Assembly: GCA_030141605.1 (NCBI GenBank)
Contig: JAQGDQ010000700.1
Coordinates: 1-64,000, forward strand
Direction: 5' to 3'
DNA length: 64,000 nt
DNA from: Tubiluchus corallicola
Lineage: Eukaryota; Priapulida; Priapulimorpha; Priapulimorphida; Tubiluchidae
In this document: one piece after another, positions 14,706 through 29,100 of the stretch
Layout of the letters: the number at the start of each line of letters is the position of its first letter
Numbering within the stretch: the stretch's first letter is position 1
Program-made: the position numbers and the translations under genes
The notes under the pieces: model-generated
The model's database searches: none
Told to the model about the DNA's origin: nothing
What the model saw: the letters and a program-made list of their open reading frames with translations, nothing else

Positions 14706-17124
14706 TTGCTGTTGCTGTTGTTGTTGTTGTTGTTACTACCACCACCACCACCACCATTATACTTTAATGCAATGAATCGTTAATTTATACATCTTGTTTG
14801 TGATTTTTGTTTTACTATAAAATGGAAAAAAGTGTGGATGACATAATGCTACATTCCAAGCAAATTACAAAAGTTAAAGATTGATCGAAATTTATGGCTT
14901 TGTTTCACAGTAAATCACCCCTAAGTAATTCTCCAAGTAATTTGCTATGTTATTAACAAAGTATTTACTGGGATATACAAGAGCCTACATACTTGCCAGC
15001 CCCAGTTGTCATATTAGTAGACGAGTAGTACTATCTGTAGTAGCTTGAGTCAGAGTGATTAGCAGCAACAGATGTAGGTGGTGCCTTTCGTAATCACTAA
15101 CTCCGTATGCACTGACACAACTAAACACCTACCATCAAATAAAGGGCCAGTAGCCGCTTAAATACTAGTGTATTTTATGCACTTGAAAATTTTTGCTTCA
15201 GGCCTTCCTCACAAGCTTCTCCTGCTAGTATTAATTTTACGGTTTGCAATATCTTGTGTTTACTCAGACTCACTGTTTCATTATTGGTTTATTTATTTTT
15301 TATTTATTTTTTGATTGTTTTTAACATTCTTTCACTTGCTTCTTTATTCATTCAATCATTAATTTTCTTACTTCGTAGCTTTCTTTAATGCAGAAGAATA
15401 ATAATAGTAGAATTTCCATTTTTCAATTAATATTCAGAAAAAACAACTTTTTATTTAATACTGGTGATGAGTTTACCTTATTTTTTACAACTTTACAAGA
15501 TCAGTTTATTATCGATTCTTCTAACTAAAATTTTAATTTCTGCTGGCCATTCATGTTTATAAAAATAACCATTCATTATAAAATAGAGTTGCCGCTTTAG
15601 TCAGTTGTAGCGAAAACTCTCTAATGCTTCAACTGAGTTCTGTGTAGCATTTGCAAGCATTTGTAAACAAGTGTACACTGAACATTTTTTACATTGTTTG
15701 CAGAACTTCAAGACCCTTATGCTATAGCCGTTCTGCTAAATTCCGACTTGGTAGTCTTAGATCTGACCAGCTCCGGGTAAGTTGTGTGTACATTAATCTT
15801 CTAAGTGCCGTTATTATTACCCGAATGCATTAACAGTTGTGACTTAAGATATATGTGAAGTACACTCAGGTGTATGCAAACCTTTTCTTTGTCTTTATGG
15901 TATACAAACAATACGTAGTTTGAGGACAATAGTGGTGATAATCTTAAGGGATCGTAAATGCACTTTTCTCCAAATAAAAGCATTAATTATTTTCCTATAC
16001 ACCACTAGAGATCCCAAATTATCTAAGTGATTGCTAATAAAGTTTTGTATGATGCTGATTATCGTATTGGAGGCTAAAAAGTATAGTATTTTTGGCCAAA
16101 GCAGCCTATTGACGAGTAGTGTTCCCACTTATACTATAATTATCTGAACATTCATGTGGTACAAAAGAGACTATATAATAATCGATAAATTCTGCGATAA
16201 TTTAGTAATGGGGGAAGCAAAAACTAAAAAAGGGGAGAACATATATCAGTTGTAAAACTCTGTTTCAAACCTAGCATGTGTTACATCTTCAATAAATTGG
16301 TTTAAACCAAAAACTAAAAAACAAAGCGTGAAAAATGTGTATTGAAAAATTTTAAAACATTACTGCTAAATAATAGGGAATAAACAAACTTTCATTTCTA
16401 CTGATTTTAAATATTCCCTGTTTTAGCTTTAAACATTCACGTAGCTTTTAAAAAATTCCTTCTTTCCTAGTGACGACTGTTTTGCTCATGAGGTAAGGCA
16501 GAAACAATTTTTGGTGTCGTTTAATATTGTTTATCATTATATGTGGCCTTATATCGTTTAATATATTCACTGATTAATGAGTCATGTGTATTCCAAATTG
16601 TAGGTACCCATGTTTTGAGAACCCTTATCCCATGGATGTCCATGAATCTCCAGTATCGTGTGTATCTTATATGGCTGATTGTCCGACTGATCTCATTCCT
16701 GCATTGTTCTCTGTTGGCACGAGACAGAAGCGCTCGGGGTTTAGCGACAAGGTACACAAGTTCTTGGCAGCTACTCATTCAAGCTTGTAAAATGTAAATT
16801 TGTTTCGAAAATAGCATCAATTTTCATTTTTGCGCATTTTTAAAACACCACGGCAATAAACGTAGTTCATGATATAACATTTTTGAACTTCTGAGAAAAT
16901 TACAAAGATTAATTTTGAAGATTTCTCACATTGACTGTCTATAACTCGAATATTGTGATTAGAATCTTCTTGTTTTCTAAATGAATGATGTTGAACTTTT
17001 GTGAATGATTTTCAGGAATGGCCTATTACTGGAGGTGAATGGGGATCTGCTTCCTGTAGTTATCCGGAGTTATTAATCACTGGACATGCAGATGGTTCTG
17101 TCAAGTTCTGGGATGCCTCGTCAG
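2479..17124 (+). CDS. STXBP5: Tomosyn exons 1-12: first WD40 propeller and Lgl domain
   Basis: These exons encode residues 1-458. Exon 1 carries the tomosyn-type basic start and the EHFQVAK segment; exon 2 begins VVRHGFPFQPTALAYDP, the first blade. Exons 3-7 continue the propeller with recognisable blade ends such as DDSLHLWSL and DGSLTTWNL. Exons 8-10 (about residues 270-372) hold the region shared by tomosyn and Lgl proteins, including SGGLTYGKAGRTPCLTVMHG. Exon 11 has the segment FENPYPMDVHESPVSC. Exon 12 ends in ITGHADGSVKFWDASS. Introns are mostly 0.4-2.5 kb and contain the repeats listed separately. Confidence 0.95.
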
Positions 17125-20100
17125 GTAACTAAATTAATAATTGGTAATTCTTAACACTAATTAATAAGTTACAGTAAAAAAACATATTAACAATGAACTA
17201 GCACTTTACAGCTTTATGGTTTATAAAATTCAGGATAGTATACAAGCTCAACGAAGTTAAATATAAAGTGTGCATTATTTATCATTTTAAAAAATGCCAC
17301 CATGTAGATACCAATCGTAGCAAAAAACAAGATTTTGTGAATTGAAAACGATTGCATATCAAGCCACATTGCTTGTCATTTTTAGGTAGCTCCATTACAG
17401 CAGGACATTAAATGTGATTAGTTATTAATATTCCTACTTTGAAGATTATTCGTTAATAATGGAAAGAACCCACAATTATTGATTTTTTGTATCCTAAGAT
17501 CATAGCATATGACTTGTCATCTTAGGTCTCTGGTTCAAATCCAGGCTTAGTCGTACTTTTCCTTTATATTTGTCACGTTTGTTCTAGTAAATTTCCAGAG
17601 AGCGTTGGCCTTTCCTTTAAAGAAAAGGACATGTCGCTTAGCATATTAGGTTTATTTTATCTTTATCACTTAAACTTAGAAAAATATAGCTAAGAAATTT
17701 GCAAAAAAACTGTCTATGAAGCATTAAGTTAACTTAAGTACTGCTGTATATAAATTTTCATTTGTGGTGGTACTGCTATTGACTTGAAAATTATGACATG
17801 CATAGTGGGTTTCGTGTAACTGCGCATTGGTTAAACTATTTCAAACTTCTGTGACTTGCTTAATGTTCGCACAAAAATACCACGAAATTAGCTTGTTCTT
17901 TGTAGAAACTTGTTATACTTTTGACGGAAATTGATAGTTGGCTGCTTTTCTTCAGTTGACGAACGACGTCATTGGTGGAAGAAGTTCAAAATGGGAGCGC
18001 CCAGGCGTGAAATGATTGGGACTTTAAAGTGATTTTACTAATTGCGCTTAGCGCTTAGCACAGTCTTATTACAAAACCTTTCTAACAAATTTTGCGAACA
18101 TTGAACGTTGGAAATGCAAATACAATCATAGGAACAATGAGAACAGTAGAAAATCTCAAAATAGTCAACTTCATAGTACATTGTTACCGTTGTAATACAA
18201 ATCTTACTTCTCTTTCTAGTCATGTTACAAGTTTTGTACAAACTGAAGACATCCCGATTGTTTGATCTCGTTAGTCGCTCGACGGAAGACGAGGATCCGT
18301 TCGCGATTGAGAAGCTTTACCTGTGTCCGGGGAGTCAGTTGCTATGCGTCGCAGGTGTCAGCGGCCAGGTGATTTTGTTCACCTTCAACAAACAAGAATC
18401 TACAGCAGAAATACCTGTAAGCAACACCTGTAATCAAGCTCGTAATAATGTACCTAGCTTATCCACAATTTATTAATCAGTTTAATTGCATGAATATATA
18501 GCAAGTCTTAAATTGTTCAGATAAGAAAGATGTTCATATTTTTTTCTGTTGATGTTTTGAAGTGAAGGGAGTAATTTTGCTGCTTTTTTATTTTTCACTG
18601 TTTTCAGGATAGTTAGTTTACAAGCATTATTTCCTAATGAGAAAAAACAAATTCAAAAGAACAAATTTGTGCTGGACTAGGTTTTGAACTTAAGGCTGGA
18701 TATGGCTTTTTCAGTGTCGCATTGTTCATGTGATCATGTTAATTATCATTTTTGAGAGATTCATTGTATCTTTATTAGTTAAAAATGTTTTAACAAACAA
18801 ATTAAAATTATATATTAATTGCAGCTGCTTTTGCATTAATAATAAAAAATTTTCTTTTTTGTTTCTTTTTTATTGTTCTTTTTTACTCTTTTTTTGTCGC
18901 TTTTACAATTATGTTGCATTTTTTGCAGACTAGTTATTTTCAGAAACTTTCAGTGCACATTCTAAAGAAACATCATTTCAGTTTGACCAACTTAAATGAT
19001 GCATGCGAACTTTTGTTTTCACATTTAGTCTTACTTTTATGGAAAAATTTCAAAATTGTCGTTATTAAATGAGTTCTTTACTTGCTCTTGTCTGACTACA
19101 GAAAAAACAACTATTCAAAGATGAACCAGGATGAAGATAATTAATGTAATCTTGTGATTTTTACATTTTGTTTAGGCACAAGAAAACCCTTTACTTACAT
19201 ATAGCTAAAAATTCATCTTGAAATTTTGTATCACATGTTTACTGCCTTATTGTGCAAAGAGCTTGTGTTAGTAGTAACACTGTATAAAACTTGAAAATTT
19301 TAACTCTAGTGATGACCATTAGATGCAACTAGTTTAACAGTTGAAACATGTTTAGATAACATTGCGTAAAATTTAAAAAAAGAACCAGAGCATTCGTAGG
19401 GCACTAACTAACTAACTAACTAAGCAAAAGTATGAATTACAGTATTTTGTCAATAAGATTAAAAATACAATTTTTGGTTGAGTCAGTGATGTACATTGGG
19501 AGATGAGTCAGTGGTGCACACTTGGAAGGTGAGTCAGTGGTGCACACTGGGAAGGTGAGTCAGTGGTGCACACTGGGAATCTCATTAAGTGACATTTCAC
19601 CAGGTGGCGTGAACATTTTAAAAATTAAGAATTTTCTTTTCTGGTTACATAAGTCTTTCAAATTGGCAAAAATAAAGCTAATGTAATGTGTGGAAAGTTT
19701 TTTGGTTATGATATGCTTTAAGGTAGCCTTTTCTTCCACGTTAACATTCATTATTTCTTTTCCAGTGCTTAGAGTTTTCAATAGTTTACGAGGTAAACGA
19801 TGAGTCCGATGCTTTGGACGTGGATTACCTGTCCAATAAAACACCGTCTCTTCAGAACACAAGTGCGCAAGGTGGCTCAGCACAATCTGCTAACAGCAGT
19901 GCGGATGAGACGCAACAGGTAAGTTTTTCTTGCTTGTTGTAAATACAACTGTTTGAAGTTTGGAGTGAGGATGCTTAAAATGTACTCTAGGATTTAATAT
20001 AGTGATGATGCATATTGAGCCGCACTATTTACATATTTATATACAAAAGACTGTGCACATGAAATCAACACACTAAAATATTTACTGTTTACTACAATAT

Positions 20101-23100
20101 AAACTCATTAAAACGACTCAGTAAATTATGCCACTTTTTTAAAAAAAAGAGATTTATAGAACCTGTTACTCTTTGTTGCAAACAATATATTTTGATTTTC
20201 AAACAATAAAGGGCGCCGGATACTCACCTCAGGATCGATTAACTTAGGTCACTAAGCACACGCTGTGCGAACGATATTAAATTTACGTCTTGTTTCGCTT
20301 CATAAATTACCCTGTTTGAAATTTTTTTGGGGGGGGGGGGAATTGGTTAGGCTGTGAATTTTTTAGAAAGCTCACGCTAACTACTCATGATTATTAGGCT
20401 GAGGCAATTCGAACATTAGTAAAAATCAAAACAGGACCGCAGAAACGGTTGCCAGGTTACCATGCGGAGCTAGTCTGCCTCTTGCAGCATCACAATGGAG
20501 AGCCTCCACCCGTCGTTACCAGTCTGACTCTGAACTCTTCCTATGGCGTGTAAGCAAACTTGAAAAACACTTTTATCTAGTCGAGATTTTCTAATTACAG
20601 TAGGCGCCATTTAATAGACTCACTGTTAATAGACTCAATCTTTTAACTGACTCAGAAACCCCTGTTATGGGCCGCTTCTATTCAAATGTACACAAAAACT
20701 GTTGGTAATTGACTCACATAACCCCACATAATTGACTCAATGTTTTTGCTTCACATGCTTCAATAAGACACTTTTGTGTGACTAATAAGCTTTTATGACT
20801 TTTATATCATCTTAGTCTGCCTTTATCTGCTTTGTTTGGGTTTTGTTTGTAAGCAGGAATGTTTATCATAAGCTAATATGCTAGCCTTAATGGTTTGCTT
20901 TGACCAGCCTGTCCACTGCAATTAACCTAGTTACCCAAGAATTCTTGGAACCTAAATATTCAATCACTTGCTTAGCAGTTTGGTTTTGAAGAGCAGAAAG
21001 TGTCTTTGCCAGAAAGTTTAATCAGTTAGTTTTTCTAATTTTTAACTGCACAAACTTCGTTTCTAAAGTTCTTTAAAAACCTTTGCAGTGCATACTAAGC
21101 TGATGACTTAACTTCTATACCATCGGTTAACAGGTTCAGTCGGTTAATTGTGTCAAAACACTTCGGTCCCAAAGTGAGTCTATTAAGAGGCGCATACTGT
21201 AAGTACTTATGTTATAGTTTACGTGTTCATTTTTCTGTTTTGCATTTAACACTTGATTTTATTGATTATTTTTCTTTTAGGCTGGCATTTGGCAATGACT
21301 GCGGTCTGGCAATCGTCGACTACATTCAGAAAACGGTCTTGCTCAAAATGGGGACGCCGGATTTATACGGTGATTGTTATAAAAGATTGTTTATTCGATA
21401 CCATATTTTGCATTTTCTAAATTGTAGTCAGGAACTACAAATAACCCAGTGATGCAACCCTGTTTCTGATGCGTAAATTTTTGTTGATTTGGCAGTTGTT
21501 TATGCACTTCAGCCATTTTTGTTCCGACAGTAAGCACAGGCTGTAGACGTAGGCATAGCTTTATATGTATTTGTGCTATATTGACCTGTATTGTTATCCC
21601 TGTGAAAGTTGTCCCATACTGTCAATAGTCAGCATCAGACACTATGCTCACAAAATCTGTGGTAGACGAAAAAGATTGTCGTTATACTTACATGATTTCA
21701 AAGATATCCCATATTGCCAACATTCAACATTAACCTTTGTGTTCACTATCAGGAATGAGGGATTTGAAGAAATGTTCACACAAAGTCTGCACAATGTTCA
21801 CAAAAAAGATTGTAGGCATTGATATGTACATATAGCATTTCAAAGTTATCCAATGTTGCCAACATTTGGCATTAACCTTTGTGTTCACTATGAGGAATGA
21901 AGGATTAAAAGAAGTCTTCATAAAGTCTCCACATTGTTCACAAAAAAGATTGTAGGCTTTGATATGTACATGCAGCATTTTAAAGTTATCCCATATTGCC
22001 AACATTTTTCTTTTTTCTTTTTGTAGGATCTGGAGATCCCTATCAGAGGGCTTTGAAGTTGGGTAAACGAACCGCAAACCAGCAACACCTAGGTGTCAGC
22101 ACTGATGTAACGTGCGATCAGGAGAGCAATCGATGCAGGTCACCTATTATTGATCAGGTAGTAATTAGTCCAATCCGATTAATCAGTTTATCAGCATCAT
22201 CAGTATGCTAATATTTATAAATTTCTTTTTCATAGCATTGAATATGTAACTGTATTAAACCAAAAACAATACCTGTTAGTCCAGTAAGTTGAAGGGTCTA
22301 AAAAAAGTTAGAGACGTGATGATTTTATTCCCACCGTGATTTCTTATTGTTGACTTTGAGCAAAGCTGCAAGCTAATGTCGCTTTCTCAGTGTTATGCTG
22401 AATGACTGTGTAATGTGTATATGCACGTTTTAGGGACATAGCTCTGTAGTAGTAGTAGTAAAAAAATTTATTTATTATCGAATATTTCTAAGATGACATT
22501 AGCCAAAGGCTATGTTCCGGTAGAAGAAATAAAACGAAATAAAACTCTACAATGCACATAAAAGTATGAGCAGAGTACAAAATTGGCTAGGACACGTACT
22601 ATGCATAGCTGCCATCTATGGGCAGTGGCACACATTTTGGTAGAAATGGTGAAATACAAGTGATATTGTGTTTAGCATGGGTGCGTCAGAGATGCATAAC
22701 AAGTTGATCGAATCACAAATGGTTTAGATGACATTTTATAGAATAATTTTAAATGTAAAATATTTTAACATGAGGGTTTACAAGGAAATTGATCAATTAA
22801 GAAGCAATATATTGTTTTACAGAGTAGTCATAGTGTTGACCATTTTAGCAAAGTTTTATACTATTAAGGTCTTAGTGATGTATGCTTCCTAAGGAACTAA
22901 GATCATCGTATTTGATGGAATGAAGTCAGTGAACATATCACCTGGTTTATAAATTAATCTACATTTTTATCTTTCAGCAATTTTTTTTCTACCTGAAGGG
23001 CAGAGTATTTGATTTTTTTTGAAGATTTTTCTTCATATTAATTTTGACATTTCTTTGTGAGAAATTGTTCCATTTATCAGCCAGCTTTGGCTTTCTTTAA

Positions 23101-26100
23101 TTTGGATAGAAATTTAATCCAAAAACTTGCAAAACAGCCTTGCAGCTTGTTTAAGTGTTGGGAGTGTCAGTACTTAAACAGACTGACACAGTAGTGCTCA
23201 GAAAATTGTTCGTTGGCAATTTCTCCATTCGAGCCATACTATGTTTACAAGTTCTATGAAAATAACAAGTTTCATTACTTGTTGTTTTGATCGACTTTTG
23301 TTTGAATAAAACACGTGCATAAAAATGTTTCATACTTTTCTGTAATTGTAGATTCATACTGCTACAAAGTTTAGCTGTTGGAGTATTTGAAATTTAAATC
23401 AAAATATAATTTATTCTGCGACTGCAGTTTCGATTTAAAACTGTAAACATGGAGAAGTTTTTGGACTGTGGTTCTGTTGGTGCGGTTTATTTGTTTTAAA
23501 GTGTTTTATTTCACTTACTAGTTTGAGGAACAATAACTGTTAATTTCTTCGAAAGTGAGAGCGAGATATGCAATATGTGTTAAGGCACATTGAGTGTCCG
23601 CTTGTAGGAAATATTGTGTGTGCGTGTGTGTATGCGTGCGTGCTGTGTGTGCGCGTGCGTGTATGTGTTTTTTCGCATTATCCTATGCAAATTTTCTATG
23701 TGTTTGCACTAACGGTAATTTCCTTATTGTGTTTGCTTCAGTACTAGCCCAGAAGGATGGACCTAGGATGGACCTGAGCTTTTTTTACAAGCCAGAAAAA
23801 ACTTTTGCTCAAACTGACTCATAGCCCTTCAACCTAATAGAGGCATTTGTCAAACAGACCTACATCATTGCATTGTGTAACCTAGTTTCTCCTCTTTCCT
23901 TAGAGTTGTAAATTTCCTTCCTAATTCCTAGGATGCGTGTTGCTGAACCGTGCTCCAGCAATAAGCAAAAGTCCATTTTTGGATCTTTTTCATCTGCCAA
24001 CTTCCATTCATAGAGGAATATTATATAGAAAGCACCATAGCAGTGTTACAAATGCCTGTACCTGGATGAGGAACTACAGCTTAATTTGGGGGATTGTTTT
24101 TTCTGGATCACCCTGTATATTCACTGTTGTTGTTATTATTTAGTTGCTGTTTATTTCTGTTTATTTCAGTCGCAAAAAGTCAAGGAATCCATAACCGCAG
24201 ATCACAATGCCAATGTTACTACTAGCAGTACTAAATCTCTTGATGTGGTCGAATTCAAGAAACCGATGGCTCCACCGCGCAAAAAACGATCAAAACCCAA
24301 GTCTAGCGTCTGTGACACTGAGAGCGACGGAGGTTTGTCCGATGGCGCGCCGTCCGATGCCAATCTTAACCTATCTGTATTTAGTCCACCAGAACCGGCA
24401 TCAGAACAGAGTTTACAACCAGTCTTGGTTTTGAAAAAGGAGAAGAGTCTGAAGGTTAGCTTCCGTAATAAGTTCATGAAGTCGAAGAGTACTGGACACA
24501 TCAGTCCTGGTGTGCGACAGTCGAGCACTGTACAAAAATCAAAGAGTACTGCTACGCCGGAGTCGGTGTTCTACACCACACCTCCAAAGGAACCGGTGGA
24601 TGTAGAAACACTCAAACTTCGTGAAGAATTGGATGCCATAGCTGCCGATGATTCTGTAGATGCACCACGCCCACGTCGACCTCAGAGCTTGGGCGAGGAA
24701 GTTCACGAATCCTCATGCCACAACTTGCCAAGGACGCCGCATTCCGCACAACCCGATCTATCGCACCACTCTACGCCATCGTTCTTAACCGTGGAGCCAA
24801 CCCTTCAGAAATTGTCCACTTCAGAAGACGACCTTTCAAAAACCAAAGAGGACAAGTCTACCTCCAAGCCCAAGGGTCTTCGAGTTTCCAGGCCCAGCTG
24901 GTACCGGCAACGGTCGCATCCCGCCATTCATTTGTCTGACGCCTGCGACGGTTCGACGCACAAAACTGCTGCTAGTAGTAAGGTTGAGCGGTTGATCCAA
25001 GATCTGCGATTTGAGGATGAGATCTCTTCGACTGCCCCGACATTTGTGCAGGCTACGCAACGTGCGTACTACCGTATGGGTGGTAGGTTTACTGCTTAGC
25101 ATACTCAAGCCTACTGCAGCATGCTTCTGTATGTCTCTCAGCTCACTTTTAATGAACTAACTCTATTTGCTCTTACAGGTGTGAGTCTCCTACTAATGTT
25201 CTTTGTCAGCAGCATTGTAGAGCGGGTGCATCAGTGTTTCTGCTAGTAACCATAATTAAAATGCCTCTAACACTGCACTTTTTGAGGTTCACACTTTATT
25301 AAACAAGAATGGGCTCGTTTTTTTACTATTTATCTAATTTAGTCTGTAAATAAGCAGTTGAAAATGAAAAAAGTAAAACTTTGTTCACTTTGTTGTGCAC
25401 ATTCAGATCCTAAGCCGTATATACACACTATTTTATTGATTTTTTAGTAGTTTTTATGTTTTCTTTGCTTGGGTCATTAATCACTGAGAATAGTGGTCAG
25501 TATCCATTGCTCCCATTTTTAATTATGGTTAAATACAAGCCTGCTATTATAGTGTGCTTGCTGACTGTACTAACTCATTGACTATTCTTTGTACTAGTAA
25601 CACTGGTGTGTCAAAAAGTGCTTACAAATCCTCATACTGTACATAATGGTACTAGTAAGATTAGTATAACCCATAGCTTTATATATCACAGAGCGACACC
25701 ACGTCCATACCAAGCCCTACAGCCGCTAGTCGAGCTTCGCAAAAGCGCCTGCTGATGCAGCGTAGTCGGTCTCAGGGTGGCACGTCTCACAGAATTTCCA
25801 AGAGTCACAGTGTGACGCCAGACGAAGAAAACGAAGGTTCATTAGCTGTTGTTTATGCAGTAACATCATTGTTGTTTGTCATTGTTGTTGTGGTTTTTTC
25901 GCTCCAGGGGTCGCTCTCGTTCCGAGGACTTAGTTGTTGATCGTTTGCAACTGCCATCGCGGCCGCTTTTATCGTGTCGCACTTTGGGGTCCGTTGTAAC
26001 GAGGGCGACTCGCGGAATCATCCCCTTTTTATCCCTGTTTGCTTTAATTGTCCCGTCATTTTGTTTGCGTTATACAGCTGGACTTTCTCTCCAAGAAGGA

Positions 26101-29100
26101 TGGTAAAGAAGGTAAATTGGCATGAGTGCTGTACGTTTGCTTGCAAGTGTTCTAGGCTTTCTTCTCCTGTTTTTGTTTGAATAAAATGTCAAGTGCTAGA
26201 CCAGTTGGACTGAATCACGTGATGGTCACGGTCGTTTACACGTGCTTTGCGTGAAGCCACTTTGATTTTGCAGCCAAGTTTTGCCTGGCTTCATCTATTG
26301 CTGAGCAGTAATTTTGGCACCAGAGTTCATTTGCATGTTTTTTTACCTTCACAATGGCTTCCCTAAATAATTAATACAGATTCATGATGTAATGAACCTG
26401 CAGATTATTTTTTTAGATTTTTAAACCAAAGTAAACTAAAAGAAAACATTAAAGTGAAAAAATCAGATTGATCTTGGATTTGAACCAGTAGATTGCACAG
26501 CCTCTCATATGGCTGGTCGTCATAGTCTGGGTTTATTGTCAATGAGCCCGTGTTCAAATCCAGACACACTTCCAACTTTGTAATACTTTTTCTATCCACT
26601 TTATTTTCAAAAAATTAATGATAAATGTAGTTTTGTTTCGTGGTTCATTGATAATCTTGAAATTGAGATTATAAATAATTAATTAATAATTGCATTGCAA
26701 AATGCTCTGTTATATTTCACACCAGACGACAGAACGTGTCTGAAACCATTTAATCTTTCAGTACTTACTCACAGCAATTGAATTTGGACTGCAAAAAGAT
26801 TAAAGGAAAGGACAAGTCACTTAGCATGTTGGATTTATTTTACCGTTCTCAAACTTAGACAAAGTTAATTTGTACTACTCTGTATAGAAATTTTCAGGTG
26901 CCTAACTACAAAATTATGGCCTAACTGGTGGACTTCGTGACCTTTTATAAGTGTTTCGTCGTTTTCCGTAATCGCTGCTTAAACTAATTCAAACTTGTAC
27001 AACCTACATAATGTTCACGCAAAAACATCACAAGATTAGCAATCTAATTTTGTGTAAAAATTTGTTATGTGCTTTTAACTTAAATTGACACTGCACGGGT
27101 TTTCTTCAGTTGCTTAACAATGTAATTGGTCAAAAGATCGACGTTCAAAATGGGAAAACCCTATTTACATGAGGCACTTATAACACTTATTATTGAATCT
27201 TTCTAACATTTTTAGCAAATGTTGAAATAAGTCTAACTTTCCAGAAAGCTTGGCCTTTCGTGTAAGAATTTTTGCTGTTTCTCGATTCTTTGAGCGAATG
27301 CTGTTTGTTTAGACTGGTCAAGAGTGGACTGGTGGACACACTTCCCAGTTCTATGAACAACAAGTCGCTTGACGGTTCAAATTACTTTTCTCACTGTGAA
27401 TCAAGTACCTACCAACTGGATAGCACTTGCTTAGATTTGCAGCTAGACTTAGGAAAGCTAGAGTGAATCGTTTGCATATTTTTTTATTCATTTGTAAAGA
27501 ACTTCGTTCGATTGTTGGTCAAGAAACACGAAATTCGTCTGGTAAAAAGGCTTAGATAGCATTTACTCTTCGTGCACGGTAGAAGTATACCTTTGTACAT
27601 GTGCTGTACTTCTACCTAGTAGATGCTATGCTTTGTACCATAAATGTTTAACTCAGCATTTGCTTTTAGAAGTTTCTGTCTCATGGTATGTATATGCTAC
27701 AAATGCTTCCTTCAAATGCTTACTTTAGAATATGCTATTCAAGCATTCATGTGATACTAAGTAGAATGGCTAGCTATGCTAGGCTCTAGTTTATTAAAAT
27801 TCTTTAAATAGTTTTTGTTAGAGACATAAGTCTAACAAAAAGATAACGGGAATGCGCAAAAAGAATGAGTTTGGCAGTTGAGAATTCGACAACGAACTTG
27901 AGGCAAAAAGTTGTCACCAAAAATTCCCCAAATTTTCAGTTGCCAAAACTCGTTGCTTTTTGGATTAACAGGTAGGTTTTTGCATTGTGAAATTTTTGTT
28001 TTTGTGCGTGTGGTGTGTGAACAATTTATTTGGGATATGGGATATTTGTAACAGCAGTAGATACACGAATGCTTTGTATGACCCGGAACTTTTCTGGTCT
28101 AATGAAAGTCTGTGCTCTTTCCTCTTGTGAAATGTAGTGGGTGACGTTTCTGTACCTCTTCCTTAATTTTCAGTTTGTTCATAAACTTGATACTGCCGTT
28201 TGTACATAAATTGTGGTCATAAAAATGTGTAACACGGCTTGGGCTCATCGCACTCGAGGCGAAATCTTTATGAAGAAATGTGTATGATGCAGATTTTTGC
28301 TCGTGTGCAACCTCGATAAATGCTATTTTCCCAACTTATTAAAGGTGATTAAATTTCTCTCATGTACAAAATCTACGGTGCTCGCGTACACACTCGGTGC
28401 AACAACTTCGGTTACTATAAAATGCACATTTTGTCTTGTGTTACAACAGTGGTGCTTCTCATAAATTATCGGTACAATTTTGTTTGCCTTATGCACCACA
28501 GTTTATATTTGAGGCTGCTTACTTCATACAATTTGCTTCATACAGATTTTTTGCCATGTGCGGTCAGCATCTGTTTCTAAAAGTGTACTTTTCAATAAAT
28601 TGTGTCATAGCAGTAAAGTTAAAATTAATTAGTCTTACAGTAACTACTGCTGCTGTAGCTAAATATTTGCATTTCTTATGCTTTTTCTGTTGAACGTTAG
28701 TGTATTGGCCCCATTTTATTGATTTTGTAACAAGGATTTGTCTGCGTATAGGACTTTTGCATGGGACTGCGTCCATCTCAGCTTGCATGCAGTTACTTAC
28801 TTTGCATACGGCTGTTGCTAACCCTAACATTGTTGTCCCAGTGGTCAGGCCACTTGCTCCGACCACGACAGTTGTGGAAAACAATGCACCTGTCGTGAAA
28901 GGTACTGTTACGTGTCTGCACACGCACGCGACGTCTGTTGTCTTCACTAGCCTTTCTCTCACGCAGATGGTAGACGTTAGTCGCACACGTTAGTTTCCGT
29001 CTCCGTGGCTTGCCGTAACATTGTCTCATCAGCATTCTGGAAGCCGTAATGTTGCTGAAACAATCGTTGCTACAAGCTGTATGAGATTATTTTAGAGTAA

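Noticed and set aside
24086-24169. Met-start extension upstream of L1 (MGDCFFWITLY...)
   Set aside because: It is intron sequence: the acceptor at 24169/24170 and phase 0 entry from exon 17 explain the frame; the upstream part is a pyrimidine-rich splice tract.
25082-25692. Splicing of the full 913-nt L1 directly into exon 18
   Set aside because: L1 ends in phase 1 at 25082 and exon 18 reads only in phase 0; the joined frame stops within 15 codons.
25915-26027. Possible linker exon reading GRSRSEDLVVDRLQLPSR after CGCTCCAG
   Set aside because: It needs phase 2 entry and no upstream exon ends in phase 2; entry in phase 0 or 1 soon meets a stop, and no good donor was seen.
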